A DNA stretch of 64,000 nucleotides from positions 17,208,001-17,272,000 of the forward strand of contig NC_037254.1 in assembly GCF_000002425.4 (NCBI RefSeq), read 5' to 3'. Of this stretch, positions 21,701-32,458 are shown piece after piece. The translations under genes were made by a program, and so were the position numbers. The notes below the pieces were generated by a model. It had not been told where the DNA came from. It searched no databases and saw only the letters and a list, made by a program, of their open reading frames with translations. Source of the stretch: Physcomitrium patens. Its lineage: Eukaryota > Streptophyta > Bryopsida > Funariales > Funariaceae. The first letter of the stretch is position 1; each line of letters starts with the position of its first letter.

Positions 21701-21816
21701 TTGAATTATAACTCACATATTTATAAACCTAAAAATAGTTCTTTTGACGTTCTCATTCAATATATAATTCCATCTCCTATACAATCAATTTCTAACATTT
21801 CATATTGTTATCATTT

Positions 21817-21833
21817 CCCTAGCAGTGATGCCA
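21817..21833 (-). other. PBS of B
   Basis: The minus strand reads TGGCATCACTGCTAGGG directly inside the 5' LTR. It is a decayed tRNA-Asp type site in the same place as those of A, G, J and P. Confidence 0.6.
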
Positions 21834-21836
21834 AAA

Positions 21837-22365
21837 TGTTATTCTCGTTGCATTCAAACTTCAGTAGACTAAAGCAATTGAACTAATAGAGGTAGATTCG
21901 AATACGGAGAAAGATTGGTTATATGAATTGGATTTGTTAGTGTCACAATTGACTATACTCTGGCTATCTAAAATCAAGTATCAAACTACAAAACACCGAG
22001 GCTTACTACTTCCATCTTAATTCAATCCATAATCCATTCTATGATTATCAATTCAACAATACTTCTCTCAATCATAATTCTTCATAAGCAAATAATAAAG
22101 AAAATAAAGAGGTAGCACCAAGCTTACCTTGGCTTACGACTCTTACAGTCTGGCTCTCGGCTTATTTTTCTCAACCTATTTATCCTACCAAAAAGATGAT
22201 CCATCAGCCAGCGAATTCCAAAGGTTATGATCCTTTAAATTCTTAACCATTTATTTCACTAACAACCTATTGTTACCAACTAAACTGCCTAACCATCAGT
22301 CTAATTTTCAAGGTTGTCAATAACCAACCAGTAACTTATCACAAAGTTTATTTATATATTATACA
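21837..22365 (-). repeat. 5' LTR of B (529 bp)
   Basis: On the + strand it starts TGTTATTCTCG and ends ATTATACA. It aligns with 3642-4222 throughout, apart from the repeat expansion in that copy. Flank AAAGC follows. Confidence 0.85.
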
Positions 22366-22900
22366 AAAGCCAAAGAGAGTTTTATATCTACTTTTAAAAA
22401 TTTAAAGAGAGTTCTCCAAAATCTTAATATAAATTGAATCTCCTCATCTAATATAATATCTCTAGACAATCTGTAATAGCGATAGATGTTTAAAAATAAT
22501 TTAGTCATTTTTTTACTTATGATAGATTTTATAAATGGTATAAAATATGCCATCTTAATAAAATAACCTATTAACAAAAATATAGAATCATAGAAAATTG
22601 AGATAGAAAGATCTGTTATAAAATCCATAGAAACGGAAGCCTATGATTGTTCTGGAATAAATAATGGCTGAAAAAGTCCATAGGATCCATGGCGAGGAGT
22701 TTTAGATTTTAAATAAATATCACATGATTGTATAAAGTCTTTAACTGCATTTTACATTTGAGGCCACGAAATTTTTTTTGATATTAGTTCTAAAGACTTC
22801 TTGTATTTTAAATATCCGGCTGTTGAAAAGTCATGATGAACTTGAAGAACACGTAATTGTGCTTCATCTTCTAGAATGTATAATCATCCTTCAAAATAAA
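22366..22900 (-). pseudogene. C integrase core and zinc-finger remnant
   Basis: The minus strand gives MDFITDLSISIFYDSIFLLI, then IYRYYRLSRDIILDEEIQFI and FWRTLFKFLKVDIKLS, matching D (SRDFITDLSSSDSYDSIFVI, IYRYHGLPKDIISDRGTQFI). The second catalytic Asp region survives. B cuts the gene just before the segment with the catalytic Glu, which continues at 3641. Upstream, to about 22900, weak similarity to the D zinc finger is visible. Confidence 0.7.
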
Positions 22901-22999
22901 GTAGGTTATTTTTGAATTCAAACTTAAAAGTATCATGAGATTTAGAAGAATTATTCTTAATATCATAGACAAGATGATTAGAAGACATACTTGATTGAA

Positions 23000-24450
23000 T
23001 TTGCTTGATAAAGATTGAATCAGTAGTCAATGTTGATTTTATTACTTGAATATGAAAATATTCTTACTTCAAGAAAATCATTCTTTATTGATCAAAAGAT
23101 GCATTTCTTTCTTTTGGTGCACAATAATTTTTTTTAGAAAGGATGCCTAATAAATCTTCTTATTTTTTGGATCAATAAGTAATCATGAAATTAAAACTTA
23201 ATAAAAACATGCTCTAATAAGCTTGGTGATGATTCAAAATATGTACCGACATAAAATACTTAAGGTTCTTGTGATTTATATATATGGTGATTGGATTCAA
23301 GGCACTTTTTAGATAATAATGTTATTTTTAAAATGAATACATGATTGCAAAGAGTTCTTTGCCGTGGATCTTATAATTAATCTCAGCTGCTAAAAAAATT
23401 TTAGAATAAAAAACTACTAAATGGAGTGTCATCTACTCCTATTTATGACAATATTATACTTAGGACAAAGTTTGATGAATCTTTTTTTATAAAAAGTACC
23501 TTTAAAAAATCAATACAATATTAAATTGGTATAAAAATAAACTATTTTTTTAAAACATCAAATAATATTTTGACTTTTTTACTCCATTTAGATTTATCTT
23601 TATAAGTCAAACATGTAAGTGGAGCTAGAACTTGAAAAAAAATTCTTGATGAAGATTTAATAGTAATTAACAAAGTCCAAAAAGCATTGTATGTTTCTTA
23701 TTATTTTTAAAATCTTCTAATTTATAATAGTCTGAACCTTCTTTAGATCAATCATTAGTACTTTGTTGAAAATGATGTATCCTAGGAAGTCAACTTGAAT
23801 AATATAGAATATACACTTTTTTAACTTGACATATAACCTTGCATCTCTAAGATTTTATAACTTACAATCAACATAAATTTTATGATCTTTTGTATTCTTA
23901 AAGTAGATTAAAATATCGTCCAAATAACAAATAACAAAATCATTAAGAAATTTACAAAAGACATCATTTATTAGATATTGAAAAGTAGATGATATATTTG
24001 TAAGTCTAAAAGGCATGACATTATATTCAAAATATCTATACTTGATTTAAAATGCAATTTTTTTATTCATCTCCTTCTTTAATGCATATCAAATTATATG
24101 CTCATAGATCTATTTTAGTATAGATCTTTGTTTTATTCAATTGATCAAAAAGTCTTGAAATCAAAGATAGAAGATACATATTCTTGATAGTAATCTTATT
24201 GAGTCCTTGATGGTCCACATACATTTGTAGAAATCCATCTTTTTTCTTTACAAAAAAGATAGGAGTGCCAGTTGGAAATTTAGAATAGGATATAAAATTT
24301 TTAGCCAAATTTTCATCAATGTAATTTTTGAGTGTAGCCAATTTTTTCTATGATAGGCTATAGATTGGTCGAAATGGTAGTTGAACTCCTTCATGAAGAT
24401 CAATAGAACAATCATAAGAACAATGCTCTAGAAGAATATCTGTATTTTTT
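23000..24450 (-). pseudogene. C reverse transcriptase and RNase H remnant
   Basis: RT motifs on the minus strand are FFVKKKDGFLQMYVDHQGLN (24190-24260), LFDQLNKTKIYTKIDL (24102-24150) and, after a frame break, FVICYLDDILIY (about 23905-23942), which is the catalytic Y-L-D-D. LGYII follows. RNase H text (FLKVLFIKKDSSNFVLSIIL) is near 23450-23500. Order and spacing match D. Confidence 0.65.
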
Positions 24451-24499
24451 TTTCAAAAATATCTTAGAAATCTTAATATTTCTTTAGAATACTATTTGA

Positions 24500-26045
24500 T
24501 GTCTTTTGACTATTAGAAATGGCTATGAAATATATAGCAAAAGATGAATCTTCTTTTGTAATATGCATGAAAGCTTTTATACTTATTAATGAAGGTTTGG
24601 ATGTATTAGATTTAAAGATAATCATAAAATATTCAAATTGGCTAAAGATCTTATTATATTAAATATTACTATATTATTATAATCTTTAATTGCTATATCT
24701 AAAAAAAAAAATTCATATGTAATATTTTCAAAAGATAGCAAACTACCATCTATGACTTCTACATATACGGATTTATTTTTCTTGACTAACAATATCTCTT
24801 ATTTTTTGACAAAATCTTTGTATGTAAAACAAGATAAGATTTATGAATCTTAAAAAATTAAGACTTAGTATTTTTTTGGTCCTAAATAAACTTGTATTGT
24901 GAAATAAGGTGAAGGATCTAAAGAAAAAATCAGACCTTTATTAGGAGTTATGCAAGATTCTAACTACATAGTTTCTATTATAGCCAAAAAAACTTATTTT
25001 TTAACATATTGTTTTCTTTGGCAACCATACTTCTTATTTTGTAGTTACATTGTTTTTTTGGATAAAGTTGAGCAGTGTATTTAACTTCTCTACAATATAA
25101 GCATAAATCCTCTTGATGTTCTTAAGTCTTTTCTTGCTTCATGAAGAATTTAAATCATATTATATTAATTTGCATTGGTTTTGGTCTTGATGAATAAGTT
25201 TTTAAAAATATAGGAGCTACCATCATTATTTGATTTTCTTCTCTCCAATCAATTCTTTATTTTTGGCATCTTTCAAATAATTGATTATCACATGTAATGG
25301 CTTGAGCAATAAATTGTTCCAAAAATTCTACCTTAGGCATTGCGAATAATAAATTTTTGACATTATCCTTTAAGCCATATCAAAATTAATTGATAAAGGC
25401 TTTATCATTCTAGTTTTATTATAAGCAAGGTATTGGAATTGAGCAACATATATGGTAGCTAATCATGATTCTTATCATAAAGATAGGAACTTGGTTTTTG
25501 CTTCTCTTGCTTGATTACTTTCTCTAAATGTAGCCATAAACACTTTTAAGAATGAATTCAAATCATAAATGAGTTATAAATCCTTTTCCATTGAAGATGC
25601 AAACCAAGACAGAGCACTTTCTGATAGAAGTTCACTTATGAATCCAACTTGAGTAAATCCATCAAAGTATTGGAAGAGATGCAACCTTAGATAGAGTTTG
25701 ACTTGCTGAAATCTTCAAAGTTTTGATCTTGTTCCATCAAACTTCTTAAGCATACTAATCCTTATCCTTGTCATACTTGTAGAGGGAAAATTCCCTTGAT
25801 TTGGTTGTGAGGTTGATCTACTTGCTTCTTTCAGCTGCACAATTTTTTAATATAGAGTCTAAACTTCTTCCATAGGTATAGGAATAGTATCTCTATAATT
25901 TACATTAAAAATAATTAAGATTTCTACTTTTAGATTGTTAACAAGTTCATGAAGATTTGGAATAATTATAAATATATTTTCACTTCTATTAAGATTAGCA
26001 TGCACAATCTTTTTTTCTATAGATAATTCAAAAAAATTCAAAAAT
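24500..26045 (-). pseudogene. C protease and gag remnant
   Basis: Only patches are readable. Minus-strand DNA aligns with D 35533-36934, for example around 25600-25800 and the knuckle region near 25080-25110. A 60-codon frame at 25859-26041 covers the gag start. No intact domain remains. Confidence 0.45.
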
Positions 26046-26496
26046 TTAAATTAGAAGAAGATAATTTATAACCTCTAATATCAAATGAAAATTTTTACAA
26101 AGAAGGATAATCTATTCTCTTTTAGAAAAAGATTAGTATTAGAATATAAGATTATTTGTTTGAAGGTGGGTAGTTTGCAACCTTTAAAATACAACAATAA
26201 GAATGGAGTAATCTACTCACTTCTAAAAAAAGATAGAAATAGTAAGTTAGTACTCTTACCAAATTTTCAAGGATATAAATCTTAAGGAAAGAAATCTTCA
26301 ATATATTCTTGTGTCATTGAAAAGAACTAAAAAGTCACTCAAAGATGGTATAATATTGAATTACAATGGCTATTGCCAAAAATAAGAAGACTAGAAAGTC
26401 TTGAAATAAGACTAAAGACTAGAAAGGCATTAATAAGAGTAAATAAGGCTTCACTCTTGCCTCCATATATATTCTTAACTAAAGGCTACATTATCG

Positions 26497-27915
26497 TGAT
26501 GTACTAGATTTAAGTGCATCAAAGATATATAGAAGATAATTAATTTTATTTATAAGGATAGAAAAAGAATATAATACTAATACATTTATAATTTGAATAG
26601 AGTTTAAAATGTGAAATCGATGTCTTAAATGGATTATTCAAGCTTTAGGATATTATCTTTTAAAATAAATACTTTGCTTTATAATGGTTTAAAAAAAATA
26701 TTAGAAGAAGGTTAGGAATAGGTATTTTTGGCATCAAGGTTTTTTTTGATTTTGAAAAAGAAGGAGGCCGAGATCAAAAGAAGAGAAAAGGGTATTTGCT
26801 AGAGGTTTTGGACAGAGGTGAGATTCAAGTCTAGTTTGGGGTTTTGAAGGCTACTTACAAATTTTCATCTTTTTAATCTAAAATTTTAAAATAACTTAGA
26901 TTGTATTGTTAATTCTTCAACAAGCTACAAAACACAAGAAATAGAGTTGTGAGAAAGAAGAATCATTTAAATTTGTGAAAGGAGGGTTGTTAGAGTTTTT
27001 GGCAGCAAGATTCAAGACTGATTTGGAATGTCTATGATATTTCTTGTATTTTCTTTTTCTTATTCTGAAATTTTTAAGAAAATTGGATCTTATTGTTAGC
27101 TTACTAATAAGCTATTTTATATAAAAAATGGAGCTACAAAGAGGGAGATCTAAGTAGATTTGTGAAAACGGAGTTGCTGGAGTTTTTTGGATGGCGAGAT
27201 TCAAGACTAGTTCAAGGTTTCCTATTGCATTTTTTGAATTTTCATCTTTTTATTTTTTAAAAATTTGAAAGAAGCTGAAGCTTATTATTAAATTTTTAAC
27301 AAGCTATTTTATGCAATAAAAAGATTTGTAATGAGGGAGATTCACATGAATTTGTTAGAGGGAGTTTGCTGGAGTTTTTAGGCAATAAAATTCAAGACTA
27401 ACTTGGAACTTTTTTTGCCATTTACTAGATTTTTTTGTTTTGAAAATTTAAAAGAAGCTAGAGCTTATTTTAGCTTTCTAATAAGTCTTAATATACAAGA
27501 AGAAGAGTTGTAACAAAAGAGATCCAAACTAATTTGAAGACGGGAATTTTAAAGTATTGACTATAGCAAGCAACCATTTTTTTTTCTTTGGTTTGACTTT
27601 CATTTTTTCAAAATTTTATTTATGGATTTTAATAATTTGAAGTTATAGCTTGAATTAAGATCAATAAGATAAACTTTTCTTAAATTAAATTAGTAATAAG
27701 TGAATTATAGATATTTTAATAAGATAAGATTTGGATTTAAGATTTGAATTAGGAGTTGGATACATCTTGATACAAGAAAGAAATTAGTCTAAATTTTGTA
27801 TTTAGCCTTTGGCGATCTTTTTATTTTTAAATTTATATAAGCAATATTGTACTTCTTACAACCTACTTGTAATTAAGGATCTTATATTCTTCCAAGGAGG
27901 CTCACCTTCTTGACA
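26497..27915. mobile_element. E1: probable solo LTR of family E inside the C LTR
   Basis: This 1.4-kb AT-rich block interrupts the C LTR. It has TG...CA ends (TGATGTACTAG to TTCTTGACA), and its last 320 bp match the window start. No gene is visible. Target duplication is unclear: TATCG on the left and ATAGG on the right share too little. The left end may be a few bases off. Confidence 0.55.
26790..27600. repeat. Tandem repeat of about 190 bp within E1
   Basis: Imperfect units start near 26800, 26993, 27180, 27373 and 27560. Each carries a form of 'gagttttt(t)ggN..gattcaagact' followed by 'attttcat(c)ttttt', 'aagctatttta' and 'gagggagat'. About four units are present. Confidence 0.6.
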
Positions 27916-28239
27916 ATAGGATAATGTCGTATAGGACCTTTAAAATGTGTTGAATTTACAAGACATATATCTTAACTTATAAAGCAAGTTTTCTATATAT
28001 ATGCCACATAATAAACTTATTTTATAAGATATCAAGGCATCGTTAACTTGTTGATCAAGTTTTTAACTTACCAATCAACTATAAATACATATAAAATCAA
28101 AGCTATGTCTATGAAGCTTTTAGGAAGCTTTTTTAGAAGATAATATGAAATTAATATATTTTTATTTACTTTTACTTATTCCTACTTAATCATATAGATA
28201 TTTACTAAAGTACAGATGTATATCCATGAAAAATATTAG

Positions 28240-29128
28240 AAATAGTTGTTATCTTTCAAAGGTGAAGGATATTATCTCAAAAAACTATGAAAAGGATCAA
28301 TTGGTGTATCTATTGGATCAATTAAGAGGAAAATTATGTCCAATGCTTATAAATTGTGGCCTTATGAAAAAATGCATCTTGATTAAAATTACCAACTAAT
28401 TTAGAATCAAAACTAAGGTGATTAAAGGAAGTAGTATATACCTAGCTAATGATCAAGAGAATGTATTAAGTAAGATATATAAAGAAGAAATCTTGAAGTT
28501 GAATGATATCTATGCCTTATAAAAAAAGTTTAAAGTAACAAAGCTCAAATATAATATTATCCTTGATATGCCATAGCTAAAGGTGGGAAATGAGTAAGTC
28601 GATGAGCTAGCAAGGATGATTTCCTTCAAAGACAATAGACATAAGGTGATTCTTTGTGTCTTTGCATTAAATGAAGTAATAAAATAATTTAAAGGTAAAA
28701 TCTTATTTCTAGAAATGACATTCATAAAAAAAACAAATTTAATGCAAACAATCAGAAGATATGGTGGTTCTAAATCTTACCTTAATAATAAAAAAAAAAC
28801 AACTGAAGGAGAAAAATGAGCATAGAAACTTATATGTGAATATTGGGATGTTTTTTCAATTGGCTTAACTAATATTGTGCTATCTGATCGAGGTACCTTC
28901 TTTCAAATAAAATTATTACTTGGAGCCAAATCGATAAGTTGGCCAATTTATTACATAGTACCAAATAAATTTGAAGAATTCTAAAAGACATTAGAAGAAT
29001 TCTAAGAAAAGGCCTTATTTAAAAAAATATGTCACCAAACAGAGCATCTATGTTCTTTGTATCCAAAAAGGATGGTGGACTTCAACTTTGCATCAATTAT
29101 TGAGGCCTCAATAAGCAAACTATCAAAA
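28240..29128 (+). pseudogene. F1 protease and RT start remnant
   Basis: It aligns with F2 61035-61920. Readable peptides include CLIKITN-like protease text and, near 29055-29125, SKKDGGLQLCINY followed by GLNKQTIKNI, the conserved RT region before the first catalytic Asp. Stops are frequent. G interrupts it at 29133. Confidence 0.55.
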
Positions 29129-29133
29129 ATATA

Positions 29134-29872
29134 TGTGATTGCTCGTTTTACTTATTCCAAATTAATCTAATAGGGATAAACCCGTACAGAGAGATTCGAA
29201 CATAGGAAAAGACCATGTATATGAGCTCCAATTGTTAGGATCACGCAATTAACTGCTACTACTGAATGCTTACCATATTGAAGAACACTTAACTTTTTCT
29301 CCTATTGTCCACTCTCTTATATCAATACAATAACATCCACGACATCAATTTTACTATCTTGTATAATTCACGAACACACAAGCATATCTCAAACCTTGAA
29401 ATGAATAACTTTCAATCCACAGAATCTGATCAAGATAATTCCTTCGATTATAATTATTCACTACTAAACTTACAACCTTGCAATAAACAGTGATTGAAAA
29501 CTTCCATACGTCCTCAATCTTTCACAATAATTGATAAACAGTGATCCATAAACAACTTTGTAAATCAAACATTGATACATTAAATCGATCTTCTTCACTA
29601 GAATCAACACTAACACAAAAGAAAAAATAAAATTAAGAAGAAGAGATAGCACCAAGCTTATCTCCGCCTCAGTACTATCGCAGTCTAGCATCTTAATTAA
29701 CTTCTACAACTCCTATATACTTTCCCCTGATTCTTCAGATTCTAATCGTAATTCTGTAATTAACCACTTTTAATAACTAAATCACTCATCCATCTTCTTG
29801 AATTTTCTATTATATGGACTATTAATATATTTTACTAATATCTTTTAAAAACAAATTAATATCTATTCTACA
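29134..29872 (-). repeat. 3' LTR of G (739 bp)
   Basis: On the + strand it begins TGTGATTGCTCG and ends ATTCTACA. It is the same length as, and highly similar to, 31493-32231. A minus-strand 73-codon frame appears in both LTRs only because they are copies. The polypurine tract complement 'tagccccactcct' follows at 29873. Confidence 0.9.
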
Positions 29873-29989
29873 TAGCCCCACTCCTATCTGTGCAGCATCC
29901 TCGCAAATACTCAATTGATACCTATCTAAAAATTATCTAAAAAAATTCTATAAAAATTACAATCCCTCTAACCTATCTAATTAATTAAT

Positions 29990-30620
29990 TGCCGCAGTAT
30001 ATGTTATTGGTTACACCGATTCCGGTTCCAATTGCAAATCTTTGTCCTCTTTCAATCCTTCCATTGGCTCCTGCCTAAACTGAACTGAAAGGTCTTCATT
30101 GTACTCGTCTTGTTCATGGACTTGACCTTCCGATTTCAGGATCTGGGCATCTCTCAATTCCAACTGGCGCTAAAAGTGACTCCTCTCTTTTAGAACTTCA
30201 AAAACTGGCAACGTCGATACTTGTGCTTGACTAATATTGACTAAATCATCTATCAATCTTGTCACCTCAGCGTTTAAGGCCTCAATTTCAGCCCTTAACT
30301 GCTCCATTTCACATCTGTATTGGTCACTCAATACCAATTTCTCTTGCACTAATAACTCGGCTTTTTCTCGTTCCATTACCAACTGACCATTTACTTTTTT
30401 CAGTTCCAAAATTGAATGACTGCGAGCCCGAAATAGTTCTTGCCTGTGGATCTCCACCATGCATTCTCTTTCTTTGTCCCAAGCTTCTTATTGTTCTCTA
30501 ATTTTTCGCTCCAATAGTAGCTTGGATTTCGCATTCGCCTCGATGATCCGTTCTTGTTCTTCAATTCTTTGGCTCTGCTCTGATATCACTCAAAATTGTA
30601 ACACCAAAAAGAAACAATAA
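29990..30620 (-). pseudogene. G post-pol coiled-coil ORF fragment
   Basis: An open 96-codon stretch (30170-30460) on the minus strand contains HSILELKKVNGQLVMEREKA and AEIEALNAEVTRLIDDLVN, a heptad-rich coil matching the C-terminal part of the A post-pol ORF. Further coil sequence follows toward 30000. Upstream, at about 30655, lies the conserved internal purine tract. Confidence 0.6.
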
Positions 30621-30839
30621 CAGAATGCGATACCTAAGAATGACCATAAATGGGTGCCCCACTCCTATTCTTTTATCTAGTGGTGATAACGACAACATGT
30701 TACTCCTACTGTCCATTTCTCACCTCCGTTCCATCTGACACATTAATAATTACTAATTATCCTTTCAACTGCATCTACACCCTAACGCACTTAATTAGGT
30801 CTATCCTAAGTACATTCGACATGATCTCTTCCAGAAATT

Positions 30840-31420
30840 GAAAAATCATCCCGGATTTTATATATGATATAACCGTAATCGATTCTCGTTAATGCGGGTA
30901 CTAAATCGATGATCTATGAAATCCTCCAATTGAACAGACCCATTGGAAAATCCTTCAATCACATGATATGGCCCATTATTTGTGAGGGTGAAGGACATTC
31001 TGTTACAAAATGACCATGGCCCTTACAATTACTATACCATACATTGGTCCTAGTATTGGTAGGCTTTTACCTCTTCTCCTTATCTTTCAGTTAACGACCT
31101 CAAGATTTCCACTGAAATGTTAACAAAATTTCTTGTGAGTATTTTTGATAGTTTTTCTAACGGTACATACGACTGCAGAATTAATAGTCTGTCTAGTTCT
31201 TGATATATTCGGATGCATCGACAAGCTTGCAACCATGGTTTAATCCAATTTTTTTGATGTTTCTTTTTAAGATTATGTTCTTGCTCCTCTCTAAGTAAGT
31301 TCCTTCCTTGCACTCTTCCTTTTCTTTCTCTCAACTGATTTATTTTCCTCGATACAATGCTCTCATTCTTATTAACTATAATCTTGCTTCAAACACTACT
31401 GAAATCGTCTTCTATTGCCA
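30840..31420 (-). pseudogene. G fused gag and integrase fragments
   Basis: Reading down the minus strand: the gag N-terminus (31080-31334, with LQACRCIRIYQELDRLLILQ and the SVEILRSLTER region) joins directly to the gag segment before the first knuckle (about 31000-31075). That joins to the integrase end (WATISCD-type sequence in the 30850-30990 region, aligning with A 16480-16602). Junctions fall in short shared words (AAAGA near 31085, ATGGG near 30980). Most of gag and all of protease, RT and RNase H are gone. Confidence 0.65.
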
Positions 31421-31471
31421 ATTTTCTCACACGTTTAGTAATTAATTCCTAACACTCAAAGCTATTATCAC

Positions 31472-31489
31472 TCCTCAACAGTGGTGCCA
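31472..31489 (-). other. PBS of G
   Basis: The minus strand reads TGGCACCACTGTTGAGGA next to the 5' LTR. This is a tRNA-Asp type site with several transitions. Confidence 0.65.
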
Positions 31490-31492
31490 AAA

Positions 31493-32231
31493 TATGATTG
31501 CTCGTTTTACTTATTCCAAATTAATCTAATGAGAATGAACTCGTATAGGGGGATTCGAACATAGGAAAAGACCATGTATATGAGCTCCAATTGTTAGGAT
31601 CACGCAATTAACCGCTACTACTGAATGCTTACCATACCAAAGAATACTTAACTTTTTCTCCTACTGTCCACTCTCTCATATCAATACAATAACATCCACG
31701 ATATTGATTTTACCACCCTGTATAATTCACGAACACACAAGCATATCCCAAACCTTGGAACGAATAACTTCCAATCCACAAAATCTGATCAAGATAATTC
31801 CTTCGATTACAATTCCTCTCCACTAAACTTACAACCTTGTAATAAACAGTGATTGGAAACTTCCATACATCCTCAATCTTTCACAACAATTGATAAACAG
31901 TGATCCATAAACAACTTTGTAAATCAAACATTGATTCATTAAATCGATCCTCTTCACTAGAATGAACACTAACACAAAAGAAAAAATAAAATTAAGAAGA
32001 AGAGATAGCACCAAGCTTATCCCCGGCTCAGTACTATCGCAGTCTGGCACCTTAATTAACTTCTACAACTCCTATATACTTTCTCCTGATTCTGCAGATT
32101 CTAACCGTAATTCTGTAATTAACCACTTTTAATAACTAAATCACTCATCCGTCTTCCTGAATTTTCTATTATATGGACTATTAATATATTTTACCAATAT
32201 CTTTCAAAAACGAATTAATATCTATTCTACA
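31493..32231 (-). repeat. 5' LTR of G (739 bp)
   Basis: The + strand starts TATGATTGCTCG (terminal TG mutated to TA) and ends CTATTCTACA. It matches 29134-29872 over its whole length. Confidence 0.9.
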
Positions 32232-32236
32232 ATGCA

Positions 32237-32458
32237 TATACACTTCTATACATGGATGATCTTCTTCATCAATTTCAAGGTGTAATTAGCTTTAGTAAAT
32301 TGGATCTTTGCAGTTGTTGTTGGCAATCACCTATTGCAAAAGAAGTTATAAAAAATTGACATTTTGAATGGCTTATTTTACCTTTTGACTTCATCAATGT
32401 CCCAGCCTCCTTTATAGATCACATGAATAGATAATTTTGAGATCTTTTAGATAAATAT
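32237..32458 (+). pseudogene. F1 RT middle fragment
   Basis: It aligns with F2 at about 61925-62125. It encodes the first catalytic Asp region and then FEWLILPFDFINVPASF, the conserved PFG-N-P-A-S/T-F motif. It stops at about 32458, where sequence of the H1 gag begins. Confidence 0.65.

Larger units (their letters stand above)
3642..22365 (-). mobile_element. Element B: Tat/Athila-like Gypsy element, split by A
   Basis: B reads on the minus strand. Its 5' LTR is at 21837-22365, PBS at 21817-21833, gag at 19400-21700, protease through integrase at 4850-8462, a post-pol ORF remnant at 4240-4700, polypurine tract at 4223-4236 and 3' LTR at 3642-4222. It sits in the integrase gene of C with near-duplicate flanks AAAGT (3637-3641) and AAAGC (22366-22370). 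A is inserted just upstream (in gene sense) of the protease. The gene order and short peptides match A and P. Confidence 0.85.
2071..28231 (-). mobile_element. Element C: chromovirus related to D, split by B and E1
   Basis: C reads on the minus strand. Its 5' LTR is at 26265-28231 (split by E1), then gag (about 25050-26045), protease and RT (about 23650-25000), RNase H (about 23000-23650), the integrase core (22366-22900), then after the B insertion the integrase end and chromodomain (2885-3641), then the 3' LTR (2071-2602). Both LTRs and the coding order match element D. Flanks AATAC/AATAT mark insertion into F1. The many stops and indels make C older than D. Confidence 0.8.
26265..28231 (-). 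repeat. 5' LTR of C, split by E1
   Basis: The two parts (26265-26496 and 27916-28231) together make about 548 bp and match the 3' LTR of C and both D LTRs. The outer end 'ccatgaaa' corresponds to 'ccatgaca' in D. Flank AATAT (28232-28236) pairs with AATAC at 2066. Confidence 0.75.
29134..32231 (-). mobile_element. Element G: internally deleted Group 1 element (3.1 kb)
   Basis: Two 739-bp LTRs flank only 1.62 kb of internal DNA on the minus strand: PBS, a gag N-terminal fragment, a knuckle fragment, an integrase C-terminal fragment, the post-pol ORF and a polypurine tract. It is therefore non-autonomous. Flanks ATATA (29129-29133) and ATGCA (32232-32236) could be a target duplication with two transitions. 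It lies inside the RT gene of F1. Confidence 0.85.
380..32458 (+). mobile_element. Element F1: old Ty3/Gypsy chromovirus-family copy, split by C and G
   Basis: F1 is the outermost element of the left half. Its pieces are an LTR (380-964), a gag remnant (1040-2070), a protease/RT remnant (28232-29133) and a further RT piece (32237-32458). They line up in order with the more complete relative F2 at 60105-64000. C is inserted at 2071-28231, with flanks AATAC (2066-2070) and AATAT (28232-28236) as a slightly decayed 5-bp duplication. G is inserted at 29134-32231. F1 stops inside RT at about 32458, where H1 sequence begins, so its 3' half and second LTR are missing. Confidence 0.75.

Noticed and set aside
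29470-29691. 73-codon frame, also at 31829-32050
   Set aside because: Present in both G LTRs by duplication; it crosses the U3/R region and has no protein-like motif.
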